The notes under the pieces are model-generated. The model did no database searches, was not told the DNA's origin, and was given only the letters and a program-made list of their open reading frames with translations. A stretch of DNA of 64,000 bases from Mangifera indica (lineage: Eukaryota > Streptophyta > Magnoliopsida > Sapindales > Anacardiaceae). The DNA lies in NCBI RefSeq assembly GCF_011075055.1, contig NC_058155.1:9519537-9583536 (forward strand). Direction: 5' to 3'. Of this stretch, positions 1 through 11,479 are shown in pieces; within the stretch, counting starts at the first letter, position 1; each line of letters opens with the position of its first letter. Made by a program: the position numbers and the translations under genes.

Positions 1-632
1 AATAAAATATTTATAAAATATTAGAATATACTTATAATAATTTAAAACTTTTAATAGTAATTCAATATTTAATATTAGAAAATATGTAAAGGAGAAGGTA
101 AACCGAAGATGGGACAGTTTGGAGAAAGAATGAATCGATAATATATTTATTCACGTTCCTAATAGCAAAATCTTAATCATCCCCATTCCAATGTCTGTTT
201 TTGTTTTCTATTAAGAAATCTCTCCCTTATTTGAGAAAAGAGTGGACTGAAAATTAGATATAAAAAGTATAATTATATATATATTTTGAATATACAAATA
301 AATAAATATATATATATATAATTTGTATTATTAAATTATTAAATAATTTTAAATTAATAATAAAATAATATCTAATCATATGATGACAAGTCATATATAT
401 ATATATATATATATATGTATTGGTATATTAAAAAGAGTACACATTCAAATTAATTTGATATCAGAAATCCAATGATCTTTTAAATGAGTTTTTTGATGCT
501 GAGGATAAATCATTCTTTAGCATCTACATCTCAATGATTAAATATGAGAAACATTCTAATAATAATTTATGAATGAATACTTCATGATTGCTTAAAACTG
601 AATTATCAGACGGTTCAAAATGAATGAATCTC
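1..632 (+). repeat. AT-rich direct repeat, copy 1 (runs off left edge)
   Basis: This stretch matches 3938-4491 in the same orientation, with many substitutions and small indels. Shared landmarks are a 'gatgggaca' block, 'ctctcccttatttgagaaaagag', 'aattaatttgatatcagaaatccaat', and the ending 'ctgaattatcagacggttc'. It holds an (AT)n microsatellite at about 392-417. No coding potential is evident. It is probably an old transposable-element or segmental copy; the left boundary is outside the window. Confidence 0.75.
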
Positions 633-1258
633 AGGAAGCTAACTTGGAAGTAACATTTTCCGTTTGAAATTGCCCCGGCCCCGTGCAACGACGGTGATTC
701 AATTCTGCGCAGACTCGGGCCACATGGTACCGTTTCAGAGCTCCGAATCATCTTTTGGCAGCTCTCGAATCGAAATACAAGAACGCACTCGAGGTTTTGT
801 ATTCCTGCCTAAAGTTTTTTTATTGTGCTGGTGCCATTATTATTTTATTTTAGGAATATTTGATTGATGTTGCCGCCAAGTGCTTTTGCGAAACGTGCTT
901 GCGAGTTCTCTGTTTAACAGCTTATTGCAAAAGCAATTAAAAACAAATAGTTTCTTTAGATATGTTTTCTTAATCTTTAAGCGCATTTTTAATTGGCATG
1001 AACAATTTCTCGAAAGCCTCAACTGTTCTGTTATTAATTATCGGCATACTGCGGAAAGAACCTTTTTATTTTAGATTCTGCAGTCGTTCAACCTGGTTTC
1101 ATTAGGGGTATGATTTTGGGGCATTATTCATTACAATTGTATCATCAAAAAAAAAAAAAAAGAAAGTTCTTTCAAATACATTCTCATGTTTCTGTTAGTA
1201 TACAAATTTTGACATGGGTGGAAACTCAAAACAATATCCGGATGTCAGCTACTGATTA
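633..1258. other. Intergenic stretch with no identified gene
   Basis: This lies between repeat copy 1 and the PPR pseudogene. A more GC-balanced block at about 664-800 differs from its surroundings and may be a decayed 5' exon or leader of the pseudogene. Only short frames occur and none is recognised. An A-rich tract lies at about 1147-1162. Confidence 0.35.
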
Positions 1259-1264
1259 TGCCAT

Positions 1265-2260
1265 CAGGTTGGAACTAATCATCAAAGTTCACAGTGGAGG
1301 AAGAAGAGTATTTAGCAAGCATACTCAACAGTGCTGCACGGAAATCTGCCTGTCGCCCTCTTCTTTGTGGTTATGGAGAAGAAAGGGCCGACAACAAAGC
1401 TGAGGCTTTCATGGTGAAACTGGGTGGCTCGGGGATGATTGTGACCCATCAACCATTTAGCTACTTCATATATAATAAAGTGCCCCTGTTATTCTGCAAT
1501 CGAAGCAAAACAAGATACCAGAACCTTTCTTTCCTACAACCTTTGGATGTATGCTTGTGCTGAGATTGCTGGGACCTCTTCTGTAGAAATGTTGAACTGG
1601 CATGGAGCTCCCTATCCACTCTAGCCAATGCTTGCATAAAAGCAGGACTTGTTAATCAAGCCTTGTGCCACTTAAACTTGCAGAGAAGAAGCTGTCTGCC
1701 TCTAATTGCCTCTGGTATCTTTTCCTTGTCACGCTCTATACCTCTTTGAGTGATAAGAAGGGAGTTCGTCCTGGGATGCTAGTAAAATTAAGAATGGGAC
1801 AATCACATGTGCCAGTTTCATCTGTATATTATCATGTTTAGTGGAGCTTAGTGATTTTTTGGTAGCCAAGAAAAGAGGATCTTTATGGAATGGGAGTCCA
1901 ACTGTAGACAATATGACATTAGAGCTTCTGATGTTCTTTTTGGTGCCTAAACGTGGAATGGACTGGTGGAAGAAACTGAACTGTTACATCTCCAAACATT
2001 AGAGAGAGGCGGCTTCTCAAATCATGAGACATGGGAAATTCTCATGGAGGGATGGGTGAGCAGCGGGAATGTGATCAAAGCTATAGATGCCATTAAGAAA
2101 GAGTTTTCTTTGTTGAAATATTGTAATTAGAGGCCATCACATGGTAGTTTATTGGTCATTGCTGAGTACTTTGAGAAGCATGGGACTTTTGTAGATTCAA
2201 ACCATTACATCAGCGTCATCTATCAATTTTGCCTTGCAAGTTTACCATTGTATAAATCAT
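1265..2260 (+). pseudogene. Decayed P-class pentatricopeptide repeat (PPR) gene
   Basis: Reading across frames gives consecutive PPR-like blocks in the right order: a helix ending NKAEAFMVKL near 1400, then ACAEIAGTSSVEM near 1560, WSSLSTLANACIKAGLVNQA near 1600-1665, LFLVTLYTSLSDKKGV near 1720-1760, TCASFICILSCLVEL near 1808-1850, and ETWEILMEGWVSSGNVIKA near 2030-2085. They lie in different frames and are separated by in-frame stops (for example about 1561, 1948 and 2128) and several frameshifts, so no full protein can be made. The arrangement resembles the mitochondrial-type P-class PPR proteins of plants. The intact parental gene is not in the window. It sits between repeat copy 1 and the GST gene. 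Boundaries are approximate. Confidence 0.8.
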
Positions 2261-2428
2261 TACTGAGAATGCACCTTAGTGCTCAGAAATCTGTTTTTGA
2301 AATCCATAAAATGATGACACTGCATCTATTAATACATATATATATTCCTTAAGTGAAATTACAAATCATATGCACTATATATGATTTAAAAATCATTACA
2401 AACCATTTCACAAGTGTTTGTAGGCGCT

Positions 2429-3182
2429 TCAGGTTGATGCAGCTGTCAAAATCTTGTGGAAGCCTTTGTTGTGCTCAAGCAATTCATCCCAAGATGGTAT
2501 GCACTCTTTGATAATGGGAACTTCGAGAAACTTGTTCAACCAAGCAGTTAGCAAAGGCATAGTCTCTGCATCAATCAGGTTCACGCCTACAATTTCCTCA
2601 ACAACTCGACCCCAGATACCAACCCAGCCAACAGCAATGTCCAAGAAGCCTATTGTTTCACCTCCAAAAAATGGCCTCCCCTCAAGACCCCTTTCCAGGG
2701 TCTTCAGGTACTCCCTAGCTTTTGCAGCCTTCGCTTGTTCCTCTCCTTTTAAGATAAATGCGCCCATAATTTCAGATACACACTGAATAAAAGAAAAAAG
2801 ATATCAATGTATAGGTGGTGTTTGAATTAGACAGATTGTTGAAGTAGCTTCTTCTTTTTACCTTTTCGTCGAAGAATTTTGCCCAGAAGTGTGCCTGAGC
2901 TCTTTCGTATGAATCTTCTGGGAGGAGTGGATTCTGTTTCCACGTTTCATCAATATATTCAATAATGAGGAGTGATTCTGCTACTGATCTACCATTGTGT
3001 ACAAGAACAGGAACTTTTTTATAAACTGGGTTGTATCGCAGCAGCAAGGGACTCTTGTTTGGAAGATCCTCTTCAACATACACGAACTGGATGCCCTTCA
3101 GTTTCAGAGCCCATTTAACTCTCAGAGCAAAAGGACTTGCCCAATACCCAAGCAACTGCACGCCTTCTTCGGCCATCACCAA
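2429..3182 (-). CDS. Tau-class glutathione S-transferase
   Basis: Exons: 3182-2862 and 2782-2429 (minus), joined in phase 0, with a GT-AG intron of 79 bp; 224 residues, normal for the tau class. The N-terminal thioredoxin-fold domain has the tau motif [17 protein letters not shown], with the probable catalytic serine at residue 16, the VPVLVHNG turn, and the glutathione-binding [11 protein letters not shown] (residues 69-79). The C-terminal helical domain spans about residues 91-220. The protein should be cytosolic, conjugating glutathione to electrophilic xenobiotics or stress metabolites. One intron near the domain junction is typical of tau GST genes. A second ATG two codons in (3176) is an alternative start. 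Tau GSTs are usually in tandem clusters, but here only one copy is seen. The exact family member cannot be assigned. Confidence 0.93.
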
Positions 3183-3270
3183 GCTGGATGTCTGATTGTA
3201 ATAGATGGCAGATTTCTTATATAATTGCTGAACGGTCTTACACGATAATTTGAATGATCAATCATCAACC

Positions 3271-3280
3271 CATATATATC
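3271..3280 (-). promoter_or_regulatory. Candidate TATA box for the GST gene
   Basis: On the minus strand this reads GATATATATG, about 90 bp upstream of the GST ATG, which would leave a leader of roughly 60 nt. A second TATATAA-like site at about 3211-3220 is only about 30 bp from the ATG and would leave almost no leader, so the distal one is preferred. This is inference from spacing only. Confidence 0.35.
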
Positions 3281-3809
3281 TACATCAGGGCCGCCTAAAT
3301 TGACTTGAAGGCACAAGTTGATCCCGTTGTAAGGATAGGAAAGCGACTGGCAATCTTACAGCCAATGGCTAATCATGTTCCAGGATTCCCTTCAATCCGT
3401 GTTTTCTTTTCATTTTGTGAAAAATTATGTTTACGAATAAATTCTACAGTAACATCAAATTAAGTGATTTTGAAAGAAATAAGAAAAAGACAAGTAATTA
3501 GTTATATATAAATTTATACCTATATGATTTTACGCTTTCATTCTCTGGTTTTCTTATCTTACAAATTTCACTTGACGCTTTATTAACTATAAAATAGTAA
3601 TTAACAAGGATCAAAATGGTGCTGGCTGACATACACGTTATTTGAACTCACTCCGATATAAGCTAAAATTAAAATCCATTTTATATGCATAGGTACATTA
3701 AATTTCTTGACCTAAGTTTTCAAATTAAATTATTTTGTGTTTCATACTAAACTGAATTAAATTAAAAAATTTCAATTTGATTTATGTTTTGGATCTATAT
3801 ATTTTTCTA

Positions 3810-4491
3810 CATACAATCATCTCTGATATAGGAATAATGAGAAATCCTCCGTCCCCTCCTTACAAAAAAAATTTCCCTTCCTTTCACCTTTCCATTCCCA
3901 TGAAAAAATTTTCATCTCCTTTCTCATTCTCATCTATGTTAATAAAATATTAAAATATATTTATAATAATTAAATATTTAAAATTAAGGGATATGTAAGG
4001 GAAAAGATAAACTAAAGATGGGACAAATTGGAGAAAAAATGAATCAATAATATATTTTTTCACGCTCCCAATAACAAGATCTTAATTATCCTTGTTCTAG
4101 TGCCTGTTTCTGTTTTCTATTAAAAAATCTCTCCCTTATTTGAGAAAAGAGCGGATTGAAGATTAAATATAAAAAATATAATTATACACCTATTTTGAGT
4201 ATATAAATAAGTACATATATGATATGTATTATCAAATAATTAGATAATTTTAAATTAATAATAAAATAATATTCAATTATATGATAACACATCGTATATA
4301 TATTTATATATTCATAATGAGAATGCATTTAAATTAATTTGATATCAGAAATCCAATTATCTTTTAAATGAGCTTTTTAATGCTGAGGATAAATCATTCT
4401 TTTAAATATGCAAAACATTCTAATAATGATTTCTGAATGAATACTTCCTGATTGCTTAAAACTGAATTATCAGACGGTTCAAAATGAATGA
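3810..4491 (+). repeat. AT-rich direct repeat, copy 2
   Basis: From about 3938 to 4491 it aligns to 1-632 in the same orientation, ending at the same 'cagacggttcaaaatgaatga'. The part at about 3810-3940 (CT-rich blocks around 'cctttccattcccatg') has no partner in the window at the left, because copy 1 starts at the window edge. A divergent inverted relative lies at about 41000-41290. The two direct copies bracket the PPR pseudogene and the GST gene. There is no TG...CA end and no clear target-site duplication. Confidence 0.7.
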
Positions 4492-5352
4492 AACATCAAA
4501 CACGCACTACGACACACAACTGTAACTGTACAGCCTCCTTGCCACGTGCACACCCTCACTCTACCATCAAAATCAATCACATCACATGGTTCATTGCGCG
4601 CACTCTGAAACTCAATTCCCATTGGTCTCCTGACTGAAAAATCAGACGACTTAGACTCAAACTCCGCGGTAGCTTCAACGGTGCTGTTTTTGCACACGAT
4701 TATTCGGGTCTGACCCGTATTTGCAAATCCGAGCATTTATAACGTGGACACGTGAGTCAAATGACAAAATAAAAAAAACTAAACTAAAACCCCAAGACTC
4801 TTTGTTTCTGTTCGTTATAAAATAAAGTTGTTTTGGTATGTAAAAAGATATAATTTTGCCCCAAATGTTATGATCGGAGATTTCTAGGGTTTCTAGTCGG
4901 ATTCGATCCTCTGGATTTTGGGTTTCGGATCCGCTTTTGATTGTCATTGATCGTTAGTGAATAAGTTTGATTTCGCTTTTTTGTTGCTGAATTTGTTAAA
5001 CCATGAAGAACATTGTTTCAGATTTAAGGTGCGTTATTTGCCCTAATCTGTGTTTCTTATTTTCAATTATCTAATGAATTGATCTTCGAGTAGAAACTGA
5101 TAAACTGTTTGATCTGGGGGGTTAAAAGTTATATTTTGTATATCTCGCAGATTAGAACCGTAATTATCATGTGTTTATTCAGACTCTAAGCAGATGATAC
5201 TTAATGAATTGATAGATCGTTAAACCTTTGTTACAGGATCAAAACTCTTAAGTGGATTGCAGAAACATAATGGGATATTATGATCACTCTAGGAGATTGT
5301 AATGTAAATTAGGCATTTTGTTAGATAGAATTTTATCATTTTATTTGGTCTC
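4492..5352 (+). promoter_or_regulatory. Promoter and 5' leader region of the PEPKR2-type kinase
   Basis: No protein-coding gene is supported here; the minus-strand frames are not recognisable. A leader intron is plausible: donor 'ttaag|gtgcg' at 5029 and acceptor 'ttacag|gatc' with the exon resuming at 5237. If it is spliced so, an upstream ATG at 5002 would open a short uORF (about 19 codons, ending before the kinase ATG). Transcription start is not determined. The intron and uORF are inferences from splice-site sequence. Confidence 0.35.
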
Positions 5353-7722
5353 ATGAGGAAGAAGAGAAAAGGAAGCGAAACTGAGGCTTGTAAAAGTAAG
5401 CCTGGCAAAGAAGAATCGGGATCAAATCGAGATTCACTGGAATCATCAAATATTAGGTCTCACTATTCTTTAGAAGATTACAGTAGGTTAAGAAAAAGGT
5501 GCAAAGAAGATGCAAACCCCAAACCTCTTGGCTCATTTAAAAGTAGGCTTGCAGGTATTGCTACTGCCCCACCTTGTGGTGCCTCTTCGTCTTTGGTTCT
5601 CCCAGGACGAGGACTTAAGAGGAAGATAGGGTGCATAGATGTGAACACTCAGATGGGTAGGAAGAATAAGGTTGAAGATGACTATACTAAGGTTGATGTA
5701 ATTGGGCAAGGGAAATTCGGGTCTGTCTGGTTGGTGAATTCTAGGGTTAGCGGTGCAGAGTTTGCATGTAAGATCCTGCGTAAGGGAGAGGAGACAGTTC
5801 ACAGAGAGGTGGAGATAATGCAGCACTTGTCAGGTCATCCTGGGGTTGTTACATTGCATGCAGTCTATGAGGAAGCAGAGCTTTTTCATCTTGTAATGGA
5901 GTTCTGCTCTGGGGGGCGGTTGATTGATCGGATGTCGGAGGTTCAGTATTCAGAACAACATGCTGCTAATATATTCAAGGATGTAATGTTGGTTATTAAG
6001 TATTGTCATGATATGGGAGTTGTGCACAGAGATATAAAGCCAGAAAATATTCTTCTCTCCAACTCAGGGAAAATAAAGCTTGCAGATTTTGGCTTGGCCA
6101 TGAGAATTGCAAATGGTACATAATCAGCACCTACCTTAAAAAAATTCAAAATTTTTGTACTGGCATTTTTTAATGCATTTCTTTGTCTGTAGTATCTTTT
6201 AAAGTTCTTACTTTAAAAGAGTTCAAAATTTTTGTTCTGGATACTTTTGTGCATTTCTTTGTCTGTAATTTCTTCTTTTAAACTTTTAGGAAACAGAGTC
6301 AAATTTATATATATGGGGAGTGTCAGGACTTTCAGATTGGCACTAAACTGCCAATGCATATACATAAAAGGAGGAGAGGAGAGGTAGCATTGAACAAGAA
6401 GTTTAGTGCTTTATAGCTTTCTTAGAATATGCTAGGGAATATTTGGCATAATTTCTGGATGTAAGAATTATGTGATCATGTGAAAAAGAAAAAGGATTTG
6501 CTTGAATATGACTTAGTTATTCTTAACTCATCTGGTATTGGATTATAATTTTCTTTTAGAAACCTTCATTGTCTTTTCAGTTTTTCTTATCACCTACTTC
6601 CAATTAGTCCACTGTTGATGAGAAATGTGGAGCTGTGTAACTGAACCTAAATTTGGAATGTTGGTATTCTGTTCTTGAATTATAAGTTTTATGACTCTTG
6701 TGTAATTAGATCATTTATTTCATGCAAAAACCATATTGGATTCTTATGAAAGTACCTTTTTATTGCTTTTCCAGGTCAGACTTTGTCTGGTTTGGCTGGA
6801 AGTCCGGCTTATGTTGCTCCTGAAGTTCTGTCTGGCAATTACTCCGAGAAGGTTGATATATGGAGTGCTGGTGTCCTTCTACATGCCCTCTTGGTTTCTG
6901 TTCTTCCATTTAAAGGAGATTCCTTGGAAGCAGTTTTTGAGGCAATCAAGAATGTAAAGCTAGATTTCCACTCAGGAATATGGGAGAAAATATCTAAACC
7001 TGCGAGGGATCTGATGGCAAGAATGCTGACTAGGGATGTTTCATCAAGGATAACAGCTGATGAAGTTCTAAGTAAGCTTCTGATGTTGCACCTGTTAAAA
7101 TAATTGATAGTCATTTGCATTTTTCTCCTTCATTTTCATTTGCATTCTTGTAGCTTTTGTGGGAATTGTTGAAATTTTTTGTTATAAAACTTTATTCTGA
7201 GTTATCATTAAGTGTTTCACTTTGTAATTTCGTTATCATTTAAAAGAATATGTTTCCATTTGTTATAATTTATTGTTAGCTCTAGTAAAGCTATTCTGAA
7301 TTTTAGTCATCTCAGCAAGTTTAGTTTTTATCACTTTATTGACGAATAATGTATTTTCAGGGCACCCATGGATATTGTTCTACACAGAGCGCACATTAAG
7401 GACATTAACCATCAAGTCAAAACTGAAGAACCAGGTAGGAGTATCTTCCCATCCATTGACCATCTTTTCTGGGCAAGAATTGGCTAGATCCAAGAGGTAT
7501 GAACTGCATGGTGAGAATTCATACCTTCATTCATCATCTGAAAGTTGGAGCTTGAAGTCAGATGAACAAGATGAATGTGACTTGGTAGATGTGCTTGCAG
7601 AGGCCATTTCTAATGTGAGGATATCAGAGCCCAAGAGGAGTAGACTTTGTGGCCCTACTGGCCCAATAGAGCAGCAGTGTTCATCTAACATGACAGCTAA
7701 CAATCTCTGTAGAGCATTTTGA
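5353..7722 (+). CDS. PEPKR2: Serine/threonine protein kinase, PEPKR2 type
   Basis: Exons: 5353-6115, 6775-7071 and 7361-7722; GT-AG introns, both phase 1; 473 residues. A basic, serine-rich N-terminal extension (about 1-105) precedes a complete kinase domain (about 111-375). It has the glycine loop GQGKFGSV (118-125), ATP-binding Lys140, the catalytic loop HRDIKPEN (225-232), DFG (245-247), APE (269-271) and a final HPW. A C-terminal tail of about 100 residues follows, with no EF hands, so it is not a calcium-dependent kinase although the catalytic domain is of the CDPK/CRK/PEPRK group. Length, N-terminal extension and tail fit Arabidopsis PEPKR2 (PEP-carboxylase-kinase-related). The substrate is not known from sequence. 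The start is the first ATG of the long frame; a leader intron and uORF may lie upstream. Confidence 0.9.
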
Positions 7723-8162
7723 TCCTGCTGACAAACTGACATCATGTTCTCCACTGTTTTTGGAGCTGGGGTTTAAAGTTAACATGTCCTGCTACAAATA
7801 TCACTGGCAAGCTAAGGTTAAATGCCAGCTTTGCAATATCTGGTAACCGTGTTGTTATTTCTCCACAATGTATTTGATCAATACTTGCATAGTTGCTAAG
7901 TTCTCCTAATAATTGCTCTAGCCTTGACAGGGAATTCGTGTACAGAAGATGTAAATATAGTGTTTGATAATGATGATTCTGCCTTGCCTTCATTTTCAGC
8001 CTATGCAAATATAGCGTTTGCTAATTTTTTTTAAAATGATTTTGTTCATTATTGGTTGAAAAACTGCTAAAACAGTTGTTCTTAAGAAGCATTCTAGCTT
8101 TGAAACATCTGAGATACCAAAACCTGGGATATAGCAGTTCATTCAAGTTAATTTCCGTGGGC

Positions 8163-8248
8163 TTCAGCATTGTAGACGTTTGTTTAGAATATAGTTTTCG
8201 GTTCATCAGCATTGTAGACCTATGTTTGGAACATAGTTTTTTGTTCAT
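8163..8248 (+). repeat. Imperfect tandem duplication of about 42 bp
   Basis: Two adjacent units begin 'ttcagcattgtagac' and 'catcagcattgtagac' and both run on to an 'aatatagtttt'/'aacatagtttt' block and 'ttca'. They lie about 450 bp downstream of the kinase stop, probably in its 3' UTR or flank. They carry no recognised function. Confidence 0.6.
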
Positions 8249-8966
8249 TCTTGCAGTACCGGTACATTCATGTTAAGCCAGCAGGAAAGGGCCAAGATCA
8301 TCTGAGGCTCCATATGCAACGTTTGCATCTGCCATTGGACGCCTTTTATTTAATTAGTTTACTTGATTTTTAAATTTCCCAATCTCGAGGTCAATTTCAG
8401 ATTTGAAGGTCTAGATACCTTCAATTTTATTCCTCTATCATCAGAAGAGGACCATGGAAACCGAGAGTATCCCCAAAGCGTTAAAAAAACATACGATTTC
8501 TGAGTAATCTGACTAAAGTCTTTTGGTAACAACGAAACCTTCTTTGCAGAGTGGGGAAGCAATTTCATCAACCAAACCATAAGGGTTCATGTTACTCAAA
8601 CCTCAGGGAAATTCAGGAGCCTGTGTACGCAAGTAACTCATTTATCATTTCAAAATGCTGGTAGAATGAAATTTTACAAAGCTTAAATGGAGTTGACAAA
8701 TTTTTTACTGGTGTAGAGATTCTCTGTCAAAGCTTGATAATAACATTATGTAGTAATAGTCATATCATTCAAACTGGAACTATCAATCTGTTTATGGTTT
8801 ACGAAAACCTAAACCAACAGTTTCAAAAATATTCAAAGGTCATATGAAAAGGCTTTTACATAAAAAAAAAAAAAAAAAACCTGTAAACCTTGGGCACAAC
8901 CAGAAACCCTTTTGCCTTCATTTAACAGATTCTTAGTGTGGCAGTTGTGCAGCTGATGCACAGACC

Positions 8967-10767
8967 TCATCGTCCAAACATTTTAGACCAGAGGTAGAGC
9001 ACAGTGAAAAGAAGTAGCGCAAAAAGAACAACATGAACAATATGGTTTGAACCATGTTTGACAATGCTCTTGTTCAATCTCCTCATATTGTTCTTCACAC
9101 CTGCTTGAGCCTGGATCAGGGTCATTTGCTGTCACAAGAAGAAATTAAACTTTCAGGAGGCAGTAGTGGCATTTAATAAGTTTGCTGGTTGGAAAGAAGA
9201 CCATGAATAATTTCATACAACCTAACTACCGAATACATACAACACCAGTGTCTCCTCTTTACTAAAATAAACGTCTTAAACAGCCAAAGGTGCCCAATGC
9301 ATCTATTTTTACTCACTGTTTCTTTAGTAAATGCAACAAGGAGAAATGAAACAGACTTAAGTAAAAACAAAAAGTCTGTAAACATCACTTAAACTTAAAA
9401 TGCCATCTGAAGATCATGAACTGATTACCATGTATTTCAACAGCACTTTTGGGAAAATTCTCAGATTATAATTCTGTGTTACGACCACCAAAATTGATAA
9501 GCTAGGCCAGCCACAATAATTATATGATCCCCAACAAATAAAGTCCCAAGATTTAGAGTTCTACATACAATCACTTCAATGTTGTTTATTGAATCTATCT
9601 GTTGCTGTAATTCATCACTCCTTAGTTCTCTTTTCACTCCACAAATTTAAAAATTACAACATTAAGAATTCACAGCAAACCAAAAATCAAAATACATTTT
9701 TTTTATTGAGCAAAAGTTTATGTAGATTTAATAGCATACCAGCTGATCTAAGAAATCCTTTTGAAATGTTGCTTCTGAATGTATGTCTTGAGCAACCTGC
9801 ACCACCACCATACTTCCATAAGAAATAAAACCAGACAAAAGAGTGATTTTAAATCTAAAAGCATGCTATAAATCAAATTGATTGCCCAGGTGAGAAGAGA
9901 AAAAAAAAAAGTTGATGCCAATGGATATCTTTAGAAGAAAGTTCAAGGAAAAATATATCCTCGTTCTATCATACAATAACACTAAAAAAATTCAGTTTTT
10001 CAGAACTTGTAAGTATTTATCACCGGCCTCATCCACAGAGTCCCCAACACCTCCTCTTTGACAAACAAACGTAGTAACTCAAAGAGAGATAATGTCAGCG
10101 GAAAGAATTTGTTTCTTAAGCTCCGTTTGTGAAACTCCTCACATTCTTCAAATTCTTGCAGTGCCCCAGATATCATAGGAGAACCGCATAAGTCTCACAA
10201 TTATAAAAATTGCAAACACTGGGATCAATAAACCACAAACCCTGTTTTGAAAATTAACTAAGATTAAACAATTCAACCATAAAGCCTAAGACATAAATAC
10301 CTCATAGAATTAAGATACATGAATTAAAATTGCCATGCATAACCTCTCCACATACCCTAATAATCACCCATAACTGAAAATTCAGTTCGAATACATACAT
10401 ATAGATTAAGTGTCAATAGTCTGTATAACAGATTGCGAAGAAATATATTTGTGAATTTTTACAACTTACGTTTCTTAATTGTCTGACGTGGCTACGGAGA
10501 CCGGTGATCTCATCGTCCAGGTCAGCATTCATCGGATCGATCCGCAATTGTATTTCATCAGAACCAGCAATTGTTCTTGTGCTCAGACCCTCTCTTTACA
10601 CACGAACAAGGATGGAAAAGAAAACAAAATTTTAATCCTCAGTTCAATTAATTAGAAATTGAAATTTTCGTCTTCAGTTATAAATATTAGCACCTTGATC
10701 TATAGGGAGCGGCGCCACCGTAAAAGGAGCCACCGATACTACTACCCCTGTGAGAATTGGAAGCCAT
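8967..10767 (-). CDS. SFT1: SFT1/Bet1-like Qc-SNARE
   Basis: Exons (minus): 10767-10694, 10593-10470, 9796-9740 and 9128-8967; all GT-AG, with continuous frame; 138 residues. The N-terminus is Gly/Ser-rich (residues 2-24, with GGSFYGGAAPYRSR). A heptad-patterned SNARE helix follows, built from LRIDPMNADLDDEITGLRS, VAQDIHSEATFQKDFLDQL and QMTLIQAQAGVKNNMRRLN. A single C-terminal transmembrane segment (about 115-132) ends in WSKMFGR. Size and order match the two Arabidopsis Bet1-like SNAREs named SFT11/SFT12. The family acts as a tail-anchored Qc-SNARE in Golgi vesicle fusion. Exons 3 and 4 are short and easy to miss, but all junctions keep frame. Region 8640-8966 is its probable 3' UTR. Confidence 0.92.
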
Positions 10768-11084
10768 TAAAAAGTTGGCCAAGACGAAGAGGAGCTTTAT
10801 CGAACGAAATTTGAACCTTGTGTCCTCCCGCAGAGCAGAATTATGTCGACACTGATTGCTTCAGATTTTGGAAATTTAAAAGAAATGTGATATGACGTGG
10901 CACACAGGTGGATCACCGTTGGTTTTGATAATCCGACGGTGCTAAAAAGGTTTTTGATTTTAAACTGTTCGGGGTTAAGCTCATGTGGATTATGTTTACC
11001 GTAGGAGACATAGTTTCACACGAGGCATTAAGTAATTGGCGAATGATATTTTCTTTATAAATTAGTTATGAACAGGATAAGATT

Positions 11085-11320
11085 CGAATTGTGTTTATTC
11101 GAGCCAACAAGTTAAGCTCAAACTTAAATTTAAAAATTCAACATTTTCAAGCTCAAGTTTAAACTCAAATTTTAGAATGTTTAACTTTTCAAGCTCATAA
11201 GCTAAAAATGTTAATATAAAACGACGTCATTTTGATCAATATACATTAAACTGATATCATTTTAATAATAAATTAGCTCAAAACTTGATTTAAACTTAAA
11301 TCAAACCCCTAATCATGAGT
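11085..11320. repeat. Dispersed 'aagctcaaa' low-complexity repeat
   Basis: This AT-rich stretch repeats words such as 'aagctcaaact', 'caagctcaagttt' and 'aactcaaattt'. The same vocabulary, in either orientation, recurs at about 19870-20165, 34410-34830 and 42650-43115. It has no open frame and looks like an old dispersed plant repeat. Confidence 0.5.
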
Positions 11321-11479
11321 ATTCCATCGAAGTTCTGAGGTGTTCTCTCATTTAAATATCTATCATTTTTTTTTTCTTAATTTGATATTATGTTATAGTT
11401 CTACTGTCATAATAATTTTTTATTGTGTTTTTGTAGGATGACAAGCTTATGTACATAGAAAGTTTAAGATTTAGTTTAA

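Noticed and set aside
1..4491. Direct repeats as LTRs of one retrotransposon holding the GST
   Set aside because: No TG...CA ends, no primer-binding site or polyprotein, and no target-site duplication; the interval holds a host gene and a PPR pseudogene.
4479..4947. Minus-strand frames upstream of the kinase gene
   Set aside because: Short, with no recognisable domain; they overlap the kinase promoter and leader.
5353..7722. Calcium-dependent protein kinase (CDPK)
   Set aside because: The catalytic domain resembles CDPKs, but the C-terminal tail has no EF hands, so the PEPKR2-type call is preferred.
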